A stretch of 64,000 nt of DNA, taken from the NCBI RefSeq assembly GCF_020554865.1, contig NZ_JAJCIC010000012.1:1-64000 (forward strand), in the 5' to 3' direction. The notes under the pieces are model-generated. The model ran no database searches. It saw nothing but the letters and a program-made list of their open reading frames with translations, and was not told the DNA's origin. Origin of the DNA: Lacrimispora sp. 210928-DFI.3.58. Its GTDB lineage: Bacteria; Bacillota; Clostridia; Lachnospirales; Lachnospiraceae. The position numbers and the translations under genes were made by a program. Every line of letters starts with the position of its first letter. Position 1 is the stretch's first letter. Below are positions 17,108 to 25,252 of the stretch, in pieces.

Positions 17108-18304
17108 TTATTCGTTGCACTGTAAAATATCCTGGTAAAATGCATCCAGCTCCTTTTTCGACGGGAAGATCGCCACATACATCTGGTTGCCCATGGCCCC
17201 TGACAGGACATCCGGGATACGCTCTACCATCTTCATGTTAGCGCCGTACTTTTCCAGAATATCCGCATGGCTCATCACGAAGTCCTTGCCGTCCCTGCGC
17301 CCTGCAAATGCGCAGTAGGAGTGCTCTCCGATGGGCATGGTGGAACGGTCAAAGGCGATCATATCCGCCCAGATCTTGTACACGTCCGTGCTGTGGGCAA
17401 AGTCGATCATATCCGGGGTAAAGCCGCCGCAGGGGCGCATATTTACCTCCAGGGCAACGATATCGCCCTTCTTTCCCAGCCCCTCCTGATCCTTTGTCAG
17501 ACGGAAGAATTCAAAGTGAACAAAACGGCTTCTCACGCCAAAGCTCTTTACCGTAGCGCGTCCGGCAGCCCTTGTATCCTCCGGGAGATCCTTTAAAATA
17601 TAATAAATAGAGTTGTCCGCATTATTTACAATATCCATAATGGACATCGGGGTCACATTGCCTGTCTCAAACATGGGCTCGCCCTTGGAGTCAATGATGG
17701 CATCGTAGGAGTTCACCTCACCGTTTACGAACTCCTCCATGATGTAAGGGGTATCCGGCCATTTCAGCTGAAAGAACTCCTTCATCTGGGCCTCATCCTC
17801 GATCTTAAAGGTGTGGGATGCTCCTACTCCGTTGTCCGGCTTTGCCACAACAGGGTAGCCCACTTCCTTCACGAAATCCAGAGCGCCCTCTAATTTATCT
17901 ACCATATGATAGCGTGCTACCGGGATACCTGCCTTTATGTAGAATTCCTTCATTTTGGATTTGAACTTGATGTGGGGGATATCCCACTCCTGGAAGCCGC
18001 TGCGGATATTGAAATCTGTGCGGAGCCTTGCATCCCGCTCCAGCCAGTATTCATTGTTGGACTCCAGCCAGTCGATGCGCCCGTGCTTATATGCCAGAAA
18101 AGCCACTGCACGGTATACCTCATCGTCATTTTCCAGGTTGCTCACCTTGTAGTACTCGTTTAAGCTGTTCTTCAAATCACTGCTCAGCTCATCATAGGGC
18201 TGATCCCCGATCCCCAGTACATTCAGGCCGTTCTTCTTTAACTCGCGGCAAAACATCCAGTAGTTTGTTGGGAAATTAGGGGAAATAAAAATAAAGTTTT
18301 TCAT
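17108..18304 (-). CDS. ATP-grasp domain carboxylate-amine ligase-like protein
   Basis: A 398-aa cytosolic protein of the ATP-grasp superfamily. After an N-terminal Rossmann-like segment (NFIFISPNFPTNYWMFCREL), the ATP-binding part shows VGYPVVAKPDNGVGASHTF near 155-175 (adenine/phosphate-binding Lys), PYIMEEFVNGEVNSYDAI near 205, and the metal-binding ALEVNMRPCGGFTPDMIDF near 300. Such enzymes activate a carboxylate as acyl phosphate and join it to an amine or thiol. The start at 18304 follows GGGAGGAG. It is the last of three co-directional genes with two esterases. Substrates are unknown; a small peptide or amino-acid conjugate is a guess. Confidence 0.75.
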   Translation of the reverse strand: MKNFIFISPNFPTNYWMFCRELKKNGLNVLGIGDQPYDELSSDLKNSLNEYYKVSNLENDDEVYRAVAFLAYKHGRIDWLESNNEYWLERDARLRTDFNIRSGFQEWDIPHIKFKSKMKEFYIKAGIPVARYHMVDKLEGALDFVKEVGYPVVAKPDNGVGASHTFKIEDEAQMKEFFQLKWPDTPYIMEEFVNGEVNSYDAIIDSKGEPMFETGNVTPMSIMDIVNNADNSIYYILKDLPEDTRAAGRATVKSFGVRSRFVHFEFFRLTKDQEGLGKKGDIVALEVNMRPCGGFTPDMIDFAHSTDVYKIWADMIAFDRSTMPIGEHSYCAFAGRRDGKDFVMSHADILEKYGANMKMVERIPDVLSGAMGNQMYVAIFPSKKELDAFYQDILQCNE

Positions 18305-18354
18305 ACTGCTCCTCCCTGAAGCATGGGTTTTATTTTGTGTATAGTTACTGTGAA

Positions 18355-18424
18355 CATTCCGCCGCCCAATAGGCGGCAGATATTCAGGTATGCCAAATGC
18401 GCCCGCCGGACGCATGTAGGTTTA
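18355..18424. repeat. Palindromic intergenic repeat family 1, copy A (short form)
   Basis: GC-rich repeat between the first esterase and the ATP-grasp gene. It shares with copies B (19189) and C (22316) the order ccgccgcc, a short spacer, aggcggca, then ttcaggtatgcc and aatgcg, and with C the end ggacgcatgtaggttta. It lacks the central actttcatggtgcggcggcgc module. Its start overlaps the gene-proximal segment upstream of the ATP-grasp RBS. Confidence 0.7.
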
Positions 18425-19171
18425 CAGCAGATGGGGTACAAAATATGTTACTTGCTTATACCACCAGTCCCAGTCATGGGCACAGTCATAGCCCCAGTAA
18501 TCCACCCAGACGGATATGCCCTTGCTCTGGAGAATGGACTGAAGCTGCCTTGTGGAATCAGGTATCTCCCAGGGGCCCTGTCCCACACAGATCACTGCCT
18601 TTTTCTGATTGTACTGTGCAATATAGGGATGATCCGCCGGCATATTCGCCAGATAGTGCACCGGTGAATTGCGGTACACCAGGTCGTCCATATAGCCGTC
18701 AAAGCCGTAGTCTGCCGTATAAATGCCGCTTAAAGCCAGAAGGCCGTCAAACAGGTCCGGATACTGGAAATAGAGGTTGGCTGCATGGGTAGCACCCAGG
18801 CTGCATCCAAATGCGATCACTCCGGGATAGCCTGTCCAGCCGTTGCGCTCATTTGCAAGGTTCCTGATAAATGGAACCACCTCCCCGGTGATATACTTCA
18901 TCCAGTTCTCATGGCGCACACTGCGCCATCTGGGATCTCCGTTCTTATTTGACCAGGTTTCCTTGTCAATGGTGTCAATTGCGCACACCATCACCTGGCC
19001 GGACTCGATCCAGGGAGCCCATACATCTGTCATATGATAATTTTCAAAATCAAAGAACCGTCCATCCTGGCAGGGAACGAAGATCACAGGGCGGCCTGCG
19101 TGGCCGTATACCTTACACTCCATATCCCGGTTCAGGGAGGGGCTGTACCATTTATGATATTGTGTTTCCAT
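18422..19171 (-). CDS. Esterase, alpha/beta-hydrolase fold (ATP-grasp neighbour 1)
   Basis: A 249-aa cytosolic esterase of the D-type/antigen-85-like group. The nucleophile elbow FGCSLGATHA places Ser at 124. The acid is probably in the GQGPWEIPD region and the His in DCAHDWDWW near 235. Aromatic-rich MTDVWAPWIESGQV and HENWMKYITGEVVPFI segments are typical of this uncharacterised esterase family in Clostridia. The RBS AAGGAG precedes ATG 19171. It shares an operon with the second esterase and the ATP-grasp enzyme. The substrate is not evident. Confidence 0.75.
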   Translation of the reverse strand: METQYHKWYSPSLNRDMECKVYGHAGRPVIFVPCQDGRFFDFENYHMTDVWAPWIESGQVMVCAIDTIDKETWSNKNGDPRWRSVRHENWMKYITGEVVPFIRNLANERNGWTGYPGVIAFGCSLGATHAANLYFQYPDLFDGLLALSGIYTADYGFDGYMDDLVYRNSPVHYLANMPADHPYIAQYNQKKAVICVGQGPWEIPDSTRQLQSILQSKGISVWVDYWGYDCAHDWDWWYKQVTYFVPHLL

Positions 19172-19188
19172 CTTACATACTCCTTACT

Positions 19189-19331
19189 TATGAAAGTTCC
19201 GCCGCCGACAGGCAGCATATATTCAGGTATGCCCAATGCGTCCACCAGACTTTCATGGTGCGGCGGCGCATCCGTCCGCCAGCTTTTTATGGTGCGGCGG
19301 CGCGTCCGCCTGCCGGGCGCTTGCAGGCTTA
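19189..19331. repeat. Palindromic intergenic repeat family 1, copy B (long form)
   Basis: The longest copy. It begins atgaaagt (19190) and carries the inverted partner actttcat (19249-19256). It holds two direct copies of atggtgcggcggcgc at 19255-19269 and 19289-19303. It lies between the two esterase genes and contains no plausible coding sequence. Confidence 0.75.
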
Positions 19332-19379
19332 TTGTTGTGATACCCGCTGCCTTTTCCGGCTCCTGCAAAGCCCATGTGC

Positions 19380-20144
19380 TCAGCCCTCATACAGCAGCGT
19401 ATTCATAAAGAAGGGCAGCTGCTTTTCCCAGCTGGCCTCACAGTGGGTCCCTCCCGGCACAATGCGGCTGTTTACCAAAACGCCCCGATCCATCAGCAAT
19501 GAGGATATCCGGCCAAACTGCCGTACCATGTTGGTGTGGTTGTCCAGCTCCTTTGCACCATAGTCCATGTAGACCACGGTCCCAGGCTTTAGGGAAGTCC
19601 TCTGGATCAGACGCTCCAGACGCTCCGGTCCTACCCAGAGGGAAGGAGAAAGGGCGGCTGCTCTGGAATATATCCTGTTAAATTCCAGCACCGCGTAAAG
19701 GCTCATAAGGCCTCCCATGGAGCTTCCTGCGATAAAGGTGTGCTCCCTGTCGGGAATGGTGCGGAAATGCCTGTCAATATCGCTCTTAAATATGCGGCTC
19801 ATCCATTCCATGGTCTTTCGGCCCCAGCCGGGAAAACGGCCGAACTTCGGATCATTGAAGGGAAAAGGGGAATATTCTTTTAAACGCCCATTGTCAGGGC
19901 TGTGATTGCATTCCACTGCCGCGATCAGCAGTTCTGTGCCTGTGGCATCCATGTATTCCTTCATGCCCCAGCACTTGCCGTAGGTGGCGTCAGAATCAAA
20001 AAAAACATTGTGTCCGTCAAACATATAAAGGACCGGATAACGTTTATGAGGTTCCCGGTCATATGATTCCGGCAGATAGAGATAAGCCTTTCTCGTCTCA
20101 TCACCTGTCAGCTCCGGAATGGTAACATCCCATTTGATTACCAT
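19380..20144 (-). CDS. Esterase, alpha/beta-hydrolase fold (ATP-grasp neighbour 2)
   Basis: A 254-aa hydrolase resembling the Fes/IroE and putative-esterase family (COG2819 type). ETRKAYLYLPESYDRE and RYPVLYMFDGHNVFFD form the entry strands, FIAGSSMGGLMSL is the nucleophile elbow, and GGTHCEASWEK near the end carries the catalytic His. No signal peptide is seen. ATG 20144 is preferred because GGAGG lies five bases upstream; an ATG-like start at 20165 is possible. It is the first gene of the trio. Family members cleave esters of enterobactin-type or acyl substrates, which would fit removal of an ester from something the ATP-grasp enzyme makes or uses. Confidence 0.75.
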   Translation of the reverse strand: MVIKWDVTIPELTGDETRKAYLYLPESYDREPHKRYPVLYMFDGHNVFFDSDATYGKCWGMKEYMDATGTELLIAAVECNHSPDNGRLKEYSPFPFNDPKFGRFPGWGRKTMEWMSRIFKSDIDRHFRTIPDREHTFIAGSSMGGLMSLYAVLEFNRIYSRAAALSPSLWVGPERLERLIQRTSLKPGTVVYMDYGAKELDNHTNMVRQFGRISSLLMDRGVLVNSRIVPGGTHCEASWEKQLPFFMNTLLYEG

Positions 20145-20165
20145 GGTATCCTCCATCCTGTACAT

Positions 20166-20459
20166 GTCCGATCATCTGCCGTCATACACTTATCCCTGCC
20201 AAATGTCTGTACCTCCCTGCGTGCGAGCACGCAGTCCGCACAGCCGCTTGGCAACACTTTGAAAGTCGATTGCTACGCACCCTTGGTGCTTCCGTAATCG
20301 CCGCCGATATTCGGAATCCGGCCTGTCGGCCTACTTCCTCATACCGGCTTGGCAACACTTTCATTGTAAATATATCACAGAGATAGGAAAATGGCAAGAA
20401 AATCCTTTGTCCTTTTAAAGTATTACAGCAGTGACATGACCGGTACATACTTAAAAACA
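20166..20459. repeat. Repeat-bearing gap upstream of the esterase trio
   Basis: No gene is evident. The 15-mer gcttggcaacacttt occurs at 20246-20260 and 20347-20361, 101 bp apart. An 8-bp perfect palindrome ctgcgtgc/gcacgcag lies at about 20216-20233. The segment between the direct repeats is GC-rich and contains atcgccgccgat, similar in character to repeat family 1. No convincing promoter for the esterase gene was found here. Confidence 0.5.
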
Positions 20460-20490
20460 GCAGGCAAAACCGTTTCAAAGCTCTGCCTGC
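20453..20490 (-). terminator. Terminator after aspS
   Basis: On the minus strand gcaggca (20484-20490) pairs with tgcctgc (20460-20466), followed by TGTTTTTAAG. It lies 18 bp after the aspS stop. Confidence 0.7.
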
Positions 20491-20508
20491 CATCTATTCT
20501 TATTTTTG

Positions 20509-22302
20509 TTATTTCTCCTCTGGCTTTGCCACCTCGATGCCCAGCTCCAAAAGCTGCTTCTCATCAACAGGAGCAGGAGCCTCTGTCATAAGGCAGGATG
20601 CATCCTTCACCTTCGGGAATGCGATCACATCGCGGATGCTGTCTGCGCCTACCATCAGCATTACCATACGGTCCAGGCCGTATGCAAGACCTGCGTGAGG
20701 CGGAACACCGTACTTAAAGGCTTCTAACAGGAAGCCGAACTGCTCATTTGCCCGCTCCGGTGTGAAACCCAGCACCTCAAACATCTTAGACTGGATATCC
20801 GCCTGGTGGATACGGACAGAGCCTCCGCCCATTTCCACGCCGTTCAGGACAATATCATATGCCTTTGCGCGGACGCGTCCCGGATCGCTGTCAATATACT
20901 GCAGGTCCTCATCCATGGGCATGGTGAATGGATGGTGCATGGCCACGTAGCGGTTCTCCTCCTCAGAATATTCAAGCAGCGGGAACTCGGTTACCCACAG
21001 GAATTTGTAATCATCCTTTCTAAGCAGCCCCAGCTGTCTTGCCAGCTCCAGGCGGAGGTTGCCCAGCACGTCAAATACCACCTTGTCCCTGTCGGCTGCA
21101 AAGAGCAGAAGGTCTCCGGGCTTTCCGTCCATGGCTGCGATGAGCGCTGCCATTTCCTCTTCCTTCATGAACTTTGCAAAGGAGGATTTTACAGTGCCGT
21201 CTTCATTGACAGCCGCATAGGCAAGGCCCTTTGCGCCAAAGCCCTTTGCGTACTCTACAAGGGCGTCGATCTTCTTACGCGGCATATGGCCCTGACCCTC
21301 GGCGTTGATGCCGCGGACGGAACCGCCGTTTTCGATGGCTCCCTTAAATACGGCAAACTCACAGCCCTTTACCACCTCAGATACATTTTTAAGCTCCATG
21401 CCAAAGCGCAGGTCCGGCTTGTCGGAGCCAAAACGGTCCATGGCCTCCTGCCATGTCATACGTTTAAGCGGAAGCTCAATGTCAATATTGCAGATCTCCT
21501 TAAAAAGCTTCTTTAACAGGCGCTCATTAACGTCAAGGACATCATCCACATCCACAAAGGACAGCTCCATATCAATCTGGGTAAACTCCGGCTGGCGGTC
21601 TGCACGCAGGTCCTCATCGCGGTAGCAGCGTGCCAGCTGGAAATAGCGGTCATATCCGGAGCACATTAAAAGCTGCTTAAAGAGCTGGGGAGACTGGGGC
21701 AGCGCATAGAAGGAGCCTGGATGAACACGGCTGGGCACCAGGTAGTCGCGCGCGCCCTCCGGGGTGCTCTTGATCAGAGTAGGTGTCTCGATCTCCAGAA
21801 AGCCCTCCTCCGCCAGGAATGCTCTGGTCAGAGTGGCCACGCGGCTTCTCGTCATGAGGTTGCGCTGGATATCAGGCCTTCTCAAATCAAGGAAGCGGTA
21901 CTTTAAGCGGAGCTCTTCCTTTGTCTTTGAATTTTCCTCAATTGGGAATGGCGGCGTGGCGGACTCAGAGAGGATCCTGATGGAAAGCGCCCTTACCTCA
22001 ATGGCACCGGTTGCCAGGTTTTCATTGGCTGCGCCGGAGCGGGCCTCCACACGTCCTTCTACTGCGATGACAAATTCACTTCTCAGCTTTTCCGCCTTTG
22101 CAAAATTCTCTGCCCCGCAGTCATTTTCCTCAAATATGATCTGTAAGATGCCGGAACGGTCGCGAAGATCCACGAAAATGATGCCGCCCTTATTCCTGCT
22201 CTTCTGGACCCAACCCATGACGGTGACATTCTGGCCGATGCATGAGGTGGTTACTTCTGTACATCTGTGGGATCGCTTCATCCCAACCATTGATTCTGCC
22301 AT
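20509..22302 (-). CDS. aspS: Aspartyl-tRNA synthetase
   Basis: A 597-aa class II synthetase that charges tRNA-Asp (or Asp/Asn). The N-terminal OB-fold reads VTVMGWVQKSRNKGGIIFVDLRDR. Motif 2 follows in FQLARCYRDEDLRADRQPEFTQ, the bacterial GAD insert lies in the middle, and motif 3 is PPHAGLAYGLDRMVMLM near the end. The length is normal. The start at 22302 has AAAAGGAG before it; the upstream in-frame ATG lies inside repeat C and is not used. It follows hisS by about 150 bp, the usual Firmicute order. Confidence 0.97.
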   Translation of the reverse strand: MAESMVGMKRSHRCTEVTTSCIGQNVTVMGWVQKSRNKGGIIFVDLRDRSGILQIIFEENDCGAENFAKAEKLRSEFVIAVEGRVEARSGAANENLATGAIEVRALSIRILSESATPPFPIEENSKTKEELRLKYRFLDLRRPDIQRNLMTRSRVATLTRAFLAEEGFLEIETPTLIKSTPEGARDYLVPSRVHPGSFYALPQSPQLFKQLLMCSGYDRYFQLARCYRDEDLRADRQPEFTQIDMELSFVDVDDVLDVNERLLKKLFKEICNIDIELPLKRMTWQEAMDRFGSDKPDLRFGMELKNVSEVVKGCEFAVFKGAIENGGSVRGINAEGQGHMPRKKIDALVEYAKGFGAKGLAYAAVNEDGTVKSSFAKFMKEEEMAALIAAMDGKPGDLLLFAADRDKVVFDVLGNLRLELARQLGLLRKDDYKFLWVTEFPLLEYSEEENRYVAMHHPFTMPMDEDLQYIDSDPGRVRAKAYDIVLNGVEMGGGSVRIHQADIQSKMFEVLGFTPERANEQFGFLLEAFKYGVPPHAGLAYGLDRMVMLMVGADSIRDVIAFPKVKDASCLMTEAPAPVDEKQLLELGIEVAKPEEK

Positions 22303-22315
22303 ATCTTTTCTCCTT

Positions 22316-22439
22316 TTACTATGAAAGTCCCGCCGCCGTATAGGCGGCACTAAGTTCAGGTATACCCAATGCGCCCACCAGATTTTCATGGTGCGGTGGC
22401 GCGTATCCCGCTGGACGCATGTAGGTTTACTATGAAAGC
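22316..22439. repeat. Palindromic intergenic repeat family 1, copy C
   Basis: Located between hisS and aspS. The unit is bounded by direct repeats tttactatgaaag at 22316-22328 and 22427-22439, and contains the same cgccgcc/aggcggca palindrome, ttcaggtatacc, aatgcg and ttcatggtgcggtggcgcg as copies A and B. Ends at or just before the aspS RBS. Confidence 0.75.
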
Positions 22440-22450
22440 TTCGCTCTTTT

Positions 22451-23716
22451 TTATTTTTTTAGGCTCTCCCGGTAAAATTCCCTGAACTCCGTGTAGCCTT
22501 CCTTTGTCAGCTGCTCCTTCTGGAACTTCTTATTCTTGTTCATCTGGGCTACCAGGACCTGAACACCCTTCTTTCTCTCCTCCATTGCCTGGCGGATCAC
22601 CTCTGCAAGGGTGGAGGAATCCACGCCCTTCTCAAAGAGGTAGGCCTTCTTTTCAGTGCTTCCCGGAACAGTGAAGCCGTTGTCCAACAGTATGGTGACA
22701 ATGCGCTCAAAACCGATGGAAAAGCCGCAGGCCGGTGTCTCCATGCCCGTGAATTTGCCGATCATCTTGTCATAGCGCCCGCCGCCTGCCACGGAGCCGC
22801 CAAAGCCCTCCATGGAGATCTCAAAAATCGTTCCTGTATAATAGGACATGCCCCGCACCAGAGTCGGATCAAACTCCAGACCAAATTCTGCCTCTGCCAC
22901 CTCTGTGACAGTGTCCATAATGTGGGCCAGGTTTCCGCTCACTTCAGCCGGAAGAACGCCGGAAAGCTGCTCTCCCAGTGCCCGGACACCGGCTGCATCC
23001 TTTGTCACATTGCGCAGCAGGTCCATATATTTGTCCACAGACTCCTTCTCATAGCCGGATGCCAAAAGCTCCTTCTCCACTCCCTCAAAGCCGATCTTGT
23101 CCATCTTGTCCAGGGTAATGAAGACCTGGTCCATGGACTCCTCCGGGAAACCGCAGTAAAGGGCCATGCCCCGCAGGATGCCTCTGTCATTGATGCGCAC
23201 CGTAAACCCATTGTTCGGGCAGATCTTTCCCAGAGCTGTGGTGGTGGCAAGGATCAGCTCGATCTCCGCCAAAGAAGTGGGGTCTCCTAAAATGTCAATG
23301 TCACACTGCACAAACTGGCGGAAGCGTCCCTTCTGGGGCCTGTCAGCCCTCCAAACGCTTCCCATCTGCAGAGCCTTGAAGGGACTGGGCAGGTTGGCAG
23401 CATTATTTGCATAGTAGCGTGACAGCGGAAGTGTCAGGTCATAGCGCAGACCGCTGTCCACCAGGTCATTCTCCCCGCTGGCAGTCTCCAGGTTCAGCTT
23501 GTCCCCTCTCTTTAAGATCTTAAAGATCAGCTTCTCATTGTCCCCGCCCTGCTTGCTGGTCAGGTTTTCAATATGCTCCACACAGGGAGTCTCGATCTGC
23601 GAAAATCCAAAGCTCTTATATGTCTCCTTGATCTGGTTCATCACATACTCACGGATCTGCATCTCCGCAGGTGTGATATCCTTCATGCCTGTTACCGGCT
23701 TTTTTGCCAATGCCAT
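22451..23716 (-). CDS. hisS: Histidyl-tRNA synthetase
   Basis: A 421-aa class II synthetase. It shows FGFSQIETPCVEH near the start, motif 2 in QMGSVWRADRPQKGRFRQFVQCD, the histidine-specific RGMSYYTGTIFEI, and motif 3 in ACGFSIGFERI. The C-terminal anticodon domain ends in KLQKEQLTKEGY-like sequence. AGGAG precedes ATG 23716. Upstream lies a large hairpin cluster (23758-23889). No T-box sequence (TGGNACCGCG) was found there, so tRNA-His control by a T-box is not supported. Confidence 0.96.
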   Translation of the reverse strand: MALAKKPVTGMKDITPAEMQIREYVMNQIKETYKSFGFSQIETPCVEHIENLTSKQGGDNEKLIFKILKRGDKLNLETASGENDLVDSGLRYDLTLPLSRYYANNAANLPSPFKALQMGSVWRADRPQKGRFRQFVQCDIDILGDPTSLAEIELILATTTALGKICPNNGFTVRINDRGILRGMALYCGFPEESMDQVFITLDKMDKIGFEGVEKELLASGYEKESVDKYMDLLRNVTKDAAGVRALGEQLSGVLPAEVSGNLAHIMDTVTEVAEAEFGLEFDPTLVRGMSYYTGTIFEISMEGFGGSVAGGGRYDKMIGKFTGMETPACGFSIGFERIVTILLDNGFTVPGSTEKKAYLFEKGVDSSTLAEVIRQAMEERKKGVQVLVAQMNKNKKFQKEQLTKEGYTEFREFYRESLKK

Positions 23717-23757
23717 ATGTGCTCTCCTATCTCTCTAACACGTATTTTCTCTCTCTA

Positions 23758-23889
23758 CTCGTAACTGTTCAGTACCCTCACAGTTACGAGCAAAAATCCA
23801 TTTAAAATCGGCTTCGCCGATGGGATTTTTGCCTTCTGGCCCAGGTTATCTTACGGTCAGCGCAGCAAGTGCGCAGACCTACTGAACAG
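23758..23889. repeat. Composite hairpin repeat, family 2
   Basis: Three nested or adjacent palindromes in a gene-free gap. ctcgtaactg/cagttacgag forms a perfect 10-bp stem (23758-23767, 23781-23790). caaaaatcc/ggatttttg encloses atcggc-ttc-gccgat (23791-23831). ctgttcagta (23765-23774) is the inverse of tactgaacag (23880-23889), bounding most of the element. A shorter relative lies at 26823-26851. It is in the untranslated region before hisS. Confidence 0.65.
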
Positions 23890-23978
23890 ATACCTCTACT
23901 CAATATCTCTATTTTAAATAAGTTTTATGATTTTGCAAGTGTTTTAAGGGAATTTCTTGATGAAGTTTGGACAGAGTC

Positions 23979-24009
23979 TCAAAAGGGCAAAGCCGGAAAC
24001 GCTTTGCCC
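23979..24009 (-). terminator. Terminator after kdgK
   Basis: A 9-bp perfect stem gggcaaagc/gctttgccc (23985-23993, 24001-24009) is followed by TTTTGAG on the minus strand, 31 bp past the kdgK stop. Confidence 0.8.
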
Positions 24010-24040
24010 TCCTAATACTGAATGCCCAAATATAGGCTCT

Positions 24041-25129
24041 TTATCTCTTGATATCGTAATTCATATTCATCAAATTACGGATGGTCTGTACATCATCCGT
24101 GATGTTCGCATCTCCGTGGATCGTGTGCTTGATGGCACTGGAAGCCACTGCGAAGTTTACCATATCCATTGGACGGTAGTTATGGATCATGGCATAGATC
24201 AGTCCGCTGGCAAAGGCATCGCCGCCGCCTACGCGGTCCAGGATCGTAAAGGTAAAGAGGCGGCTCTCAAAGGTGTGCCCCTCAAACCACATAAAGGCCT
24301 TTAAGCTGTTCTCGCTTCCGCTGTGAGCATATCTCACATGGCGGGCAATGCACTTTAAGTTGGGGTAGCGTCTCACAAAGGCATTAAAGATCTCATCCTG
24401 CTGCTCATAGCTTGGCTGAAGCGGCACGCCGTCCTTGTAATCGCCCTTGCTGTGATCCTCCTCGTCCCTCCACAGGTGGTAGGGCTCAATGCCTAAGAGG
24501 ACATCCACATAAGGAAGGCATTCCGTACAGAAATCCCTTGCCTCCTCCCAGGTCCAAAGGGTGCTGCGGAAATTGCCGTCAAAGCTGACCGTAAGGCCCA
24601 GCTCCTTTGCTGCCTTTAAGCTGTCTAAGATGAGCCTGCGGCAGTTCATGCCCAGTGCCGGGGTGATCCCGCTTAAGTGGAGCCAGTCAAAGCCCTCCAG
24701 CATGGAGTGGAGGTCGACCTTGCTGTAATCATACTCTGTAAATGCACTGTGCTGGCGGTCATATGTAACCTTGCTTGGACGGATCCCATAGCCGGTCTCA
24801 AGATAATAGGTTCCCAGACGGTGGGTAGGAGTTTCCTCCGGACTGCTTAAAATCATGGGGGTGCAGTGTACGTCATTACTGCGCAGCATACGCACCGCGC
24901 TCTTGCCCAGGCTGTTGTTGGGGACTACGCTGAAAAAGGTGCTGTCCACGCCCAGATTCGCTAATGCCAGCGCGATGTTCGCCTCACTTCCGCCGTAGCT
25001 TGCCTCAAAATTGTTGGTCATGCGGATCTTCTCATAGTTTGGCGGTGTCAGGCGGAGCATGATCTCGCCAATAGTGAAAAATTTCTTAGAGCTGCTGTAA
25101 TTCTGTAATAATGGGTTAAAATGTTCCAT
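24041..25129 (-). CDS. kdgK: 2-keto-3-deoxygluconate kinase, PfkB family
   Basis: A 362-aa ribokinase-fold enzyme. It shows FFTIGEIMLRLTPP at the start, the YGGSEANIALALANLG substrate loop, VSFDGNFRSTLW in the middle, and DRVGGGDAFASGL near residue 310 (PfkB signature 2 with the catalytic Asp). KdgK phosphorylates 2-keto-3-deoxygluconate to KDPG for cleavage by an aldolase. The product of GH88 and GH105 reaches KDG after isomerisation and reduction, so this kinase links both uronide loci to central metabolism. It lies between hemZ and hisS, an unusual insertion, with a TATAAT at 25199-25204 and its own terminator. Another PfkB ketose kinase is possible. Confidence 0.8.
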   Translation of the reverse strand: MEHFNPLLQNYSSSKKFFTIGEIMLRLTPPNYEKIRMTNNFEASYGGSEANIALALANLGVDSTFFSVVPNNSLGKSAVRMLRSNDVHCTPMILSSPEETPTHRLGTYYLETGYGIRPSKVTYDRQHSAFTEYDYSKVDLHSMLEGFDWLHLSGITPALGMNCRRLILDSLKAAKELGLTVSFDGNFRSTLWTWEEARDFCTECLPYVDVLLGIEPYHLWRDEEDHSKGDYKDGVPLQPSYEQQDEIFNAFVRRYPNLKCIARHVRYAHSGSENSLKAFMWFEGHTFESRLFTFTILDRVGGGDAFASGLIYAMIHNYRPMDMVNFAVASSAIKHTIHGDANITDDVQTIRNLMNMNYDIKR

Positions 25130-25252
25130 ACTGTGTCCCCCGTTTCGTAAGGTTTATTTCGTTGCAAATAGTTTCACCAGGCGGCTCAACCATTTTTCAT
25201 TATAACAAAATTCCGGATAAAAAGAAAGGCTTCCTGTCACATTAATGAGCTG

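Noticed and set aside
18305..18415. N-terminal extension of the ATP-grasp protein
   Set aside because: The extra 37 codons are translation of repeat copy A; the RBS GGGAGGAG supports the start at 18304. The same applies to the aspS extension in copy C.
20166..20459. CRISPR-like array suggested by repeated 15-mers
   Set aside because: Only two copies, 101 bp apart, and no cas genes anywhere in the window.
23758..23889. T-box leader before hisS
   Set aside because: Although highly structured and in the right place, no TGGNACCGCG-type T-box or specifier-loop arrangement was found, and its parts recur at 26823.
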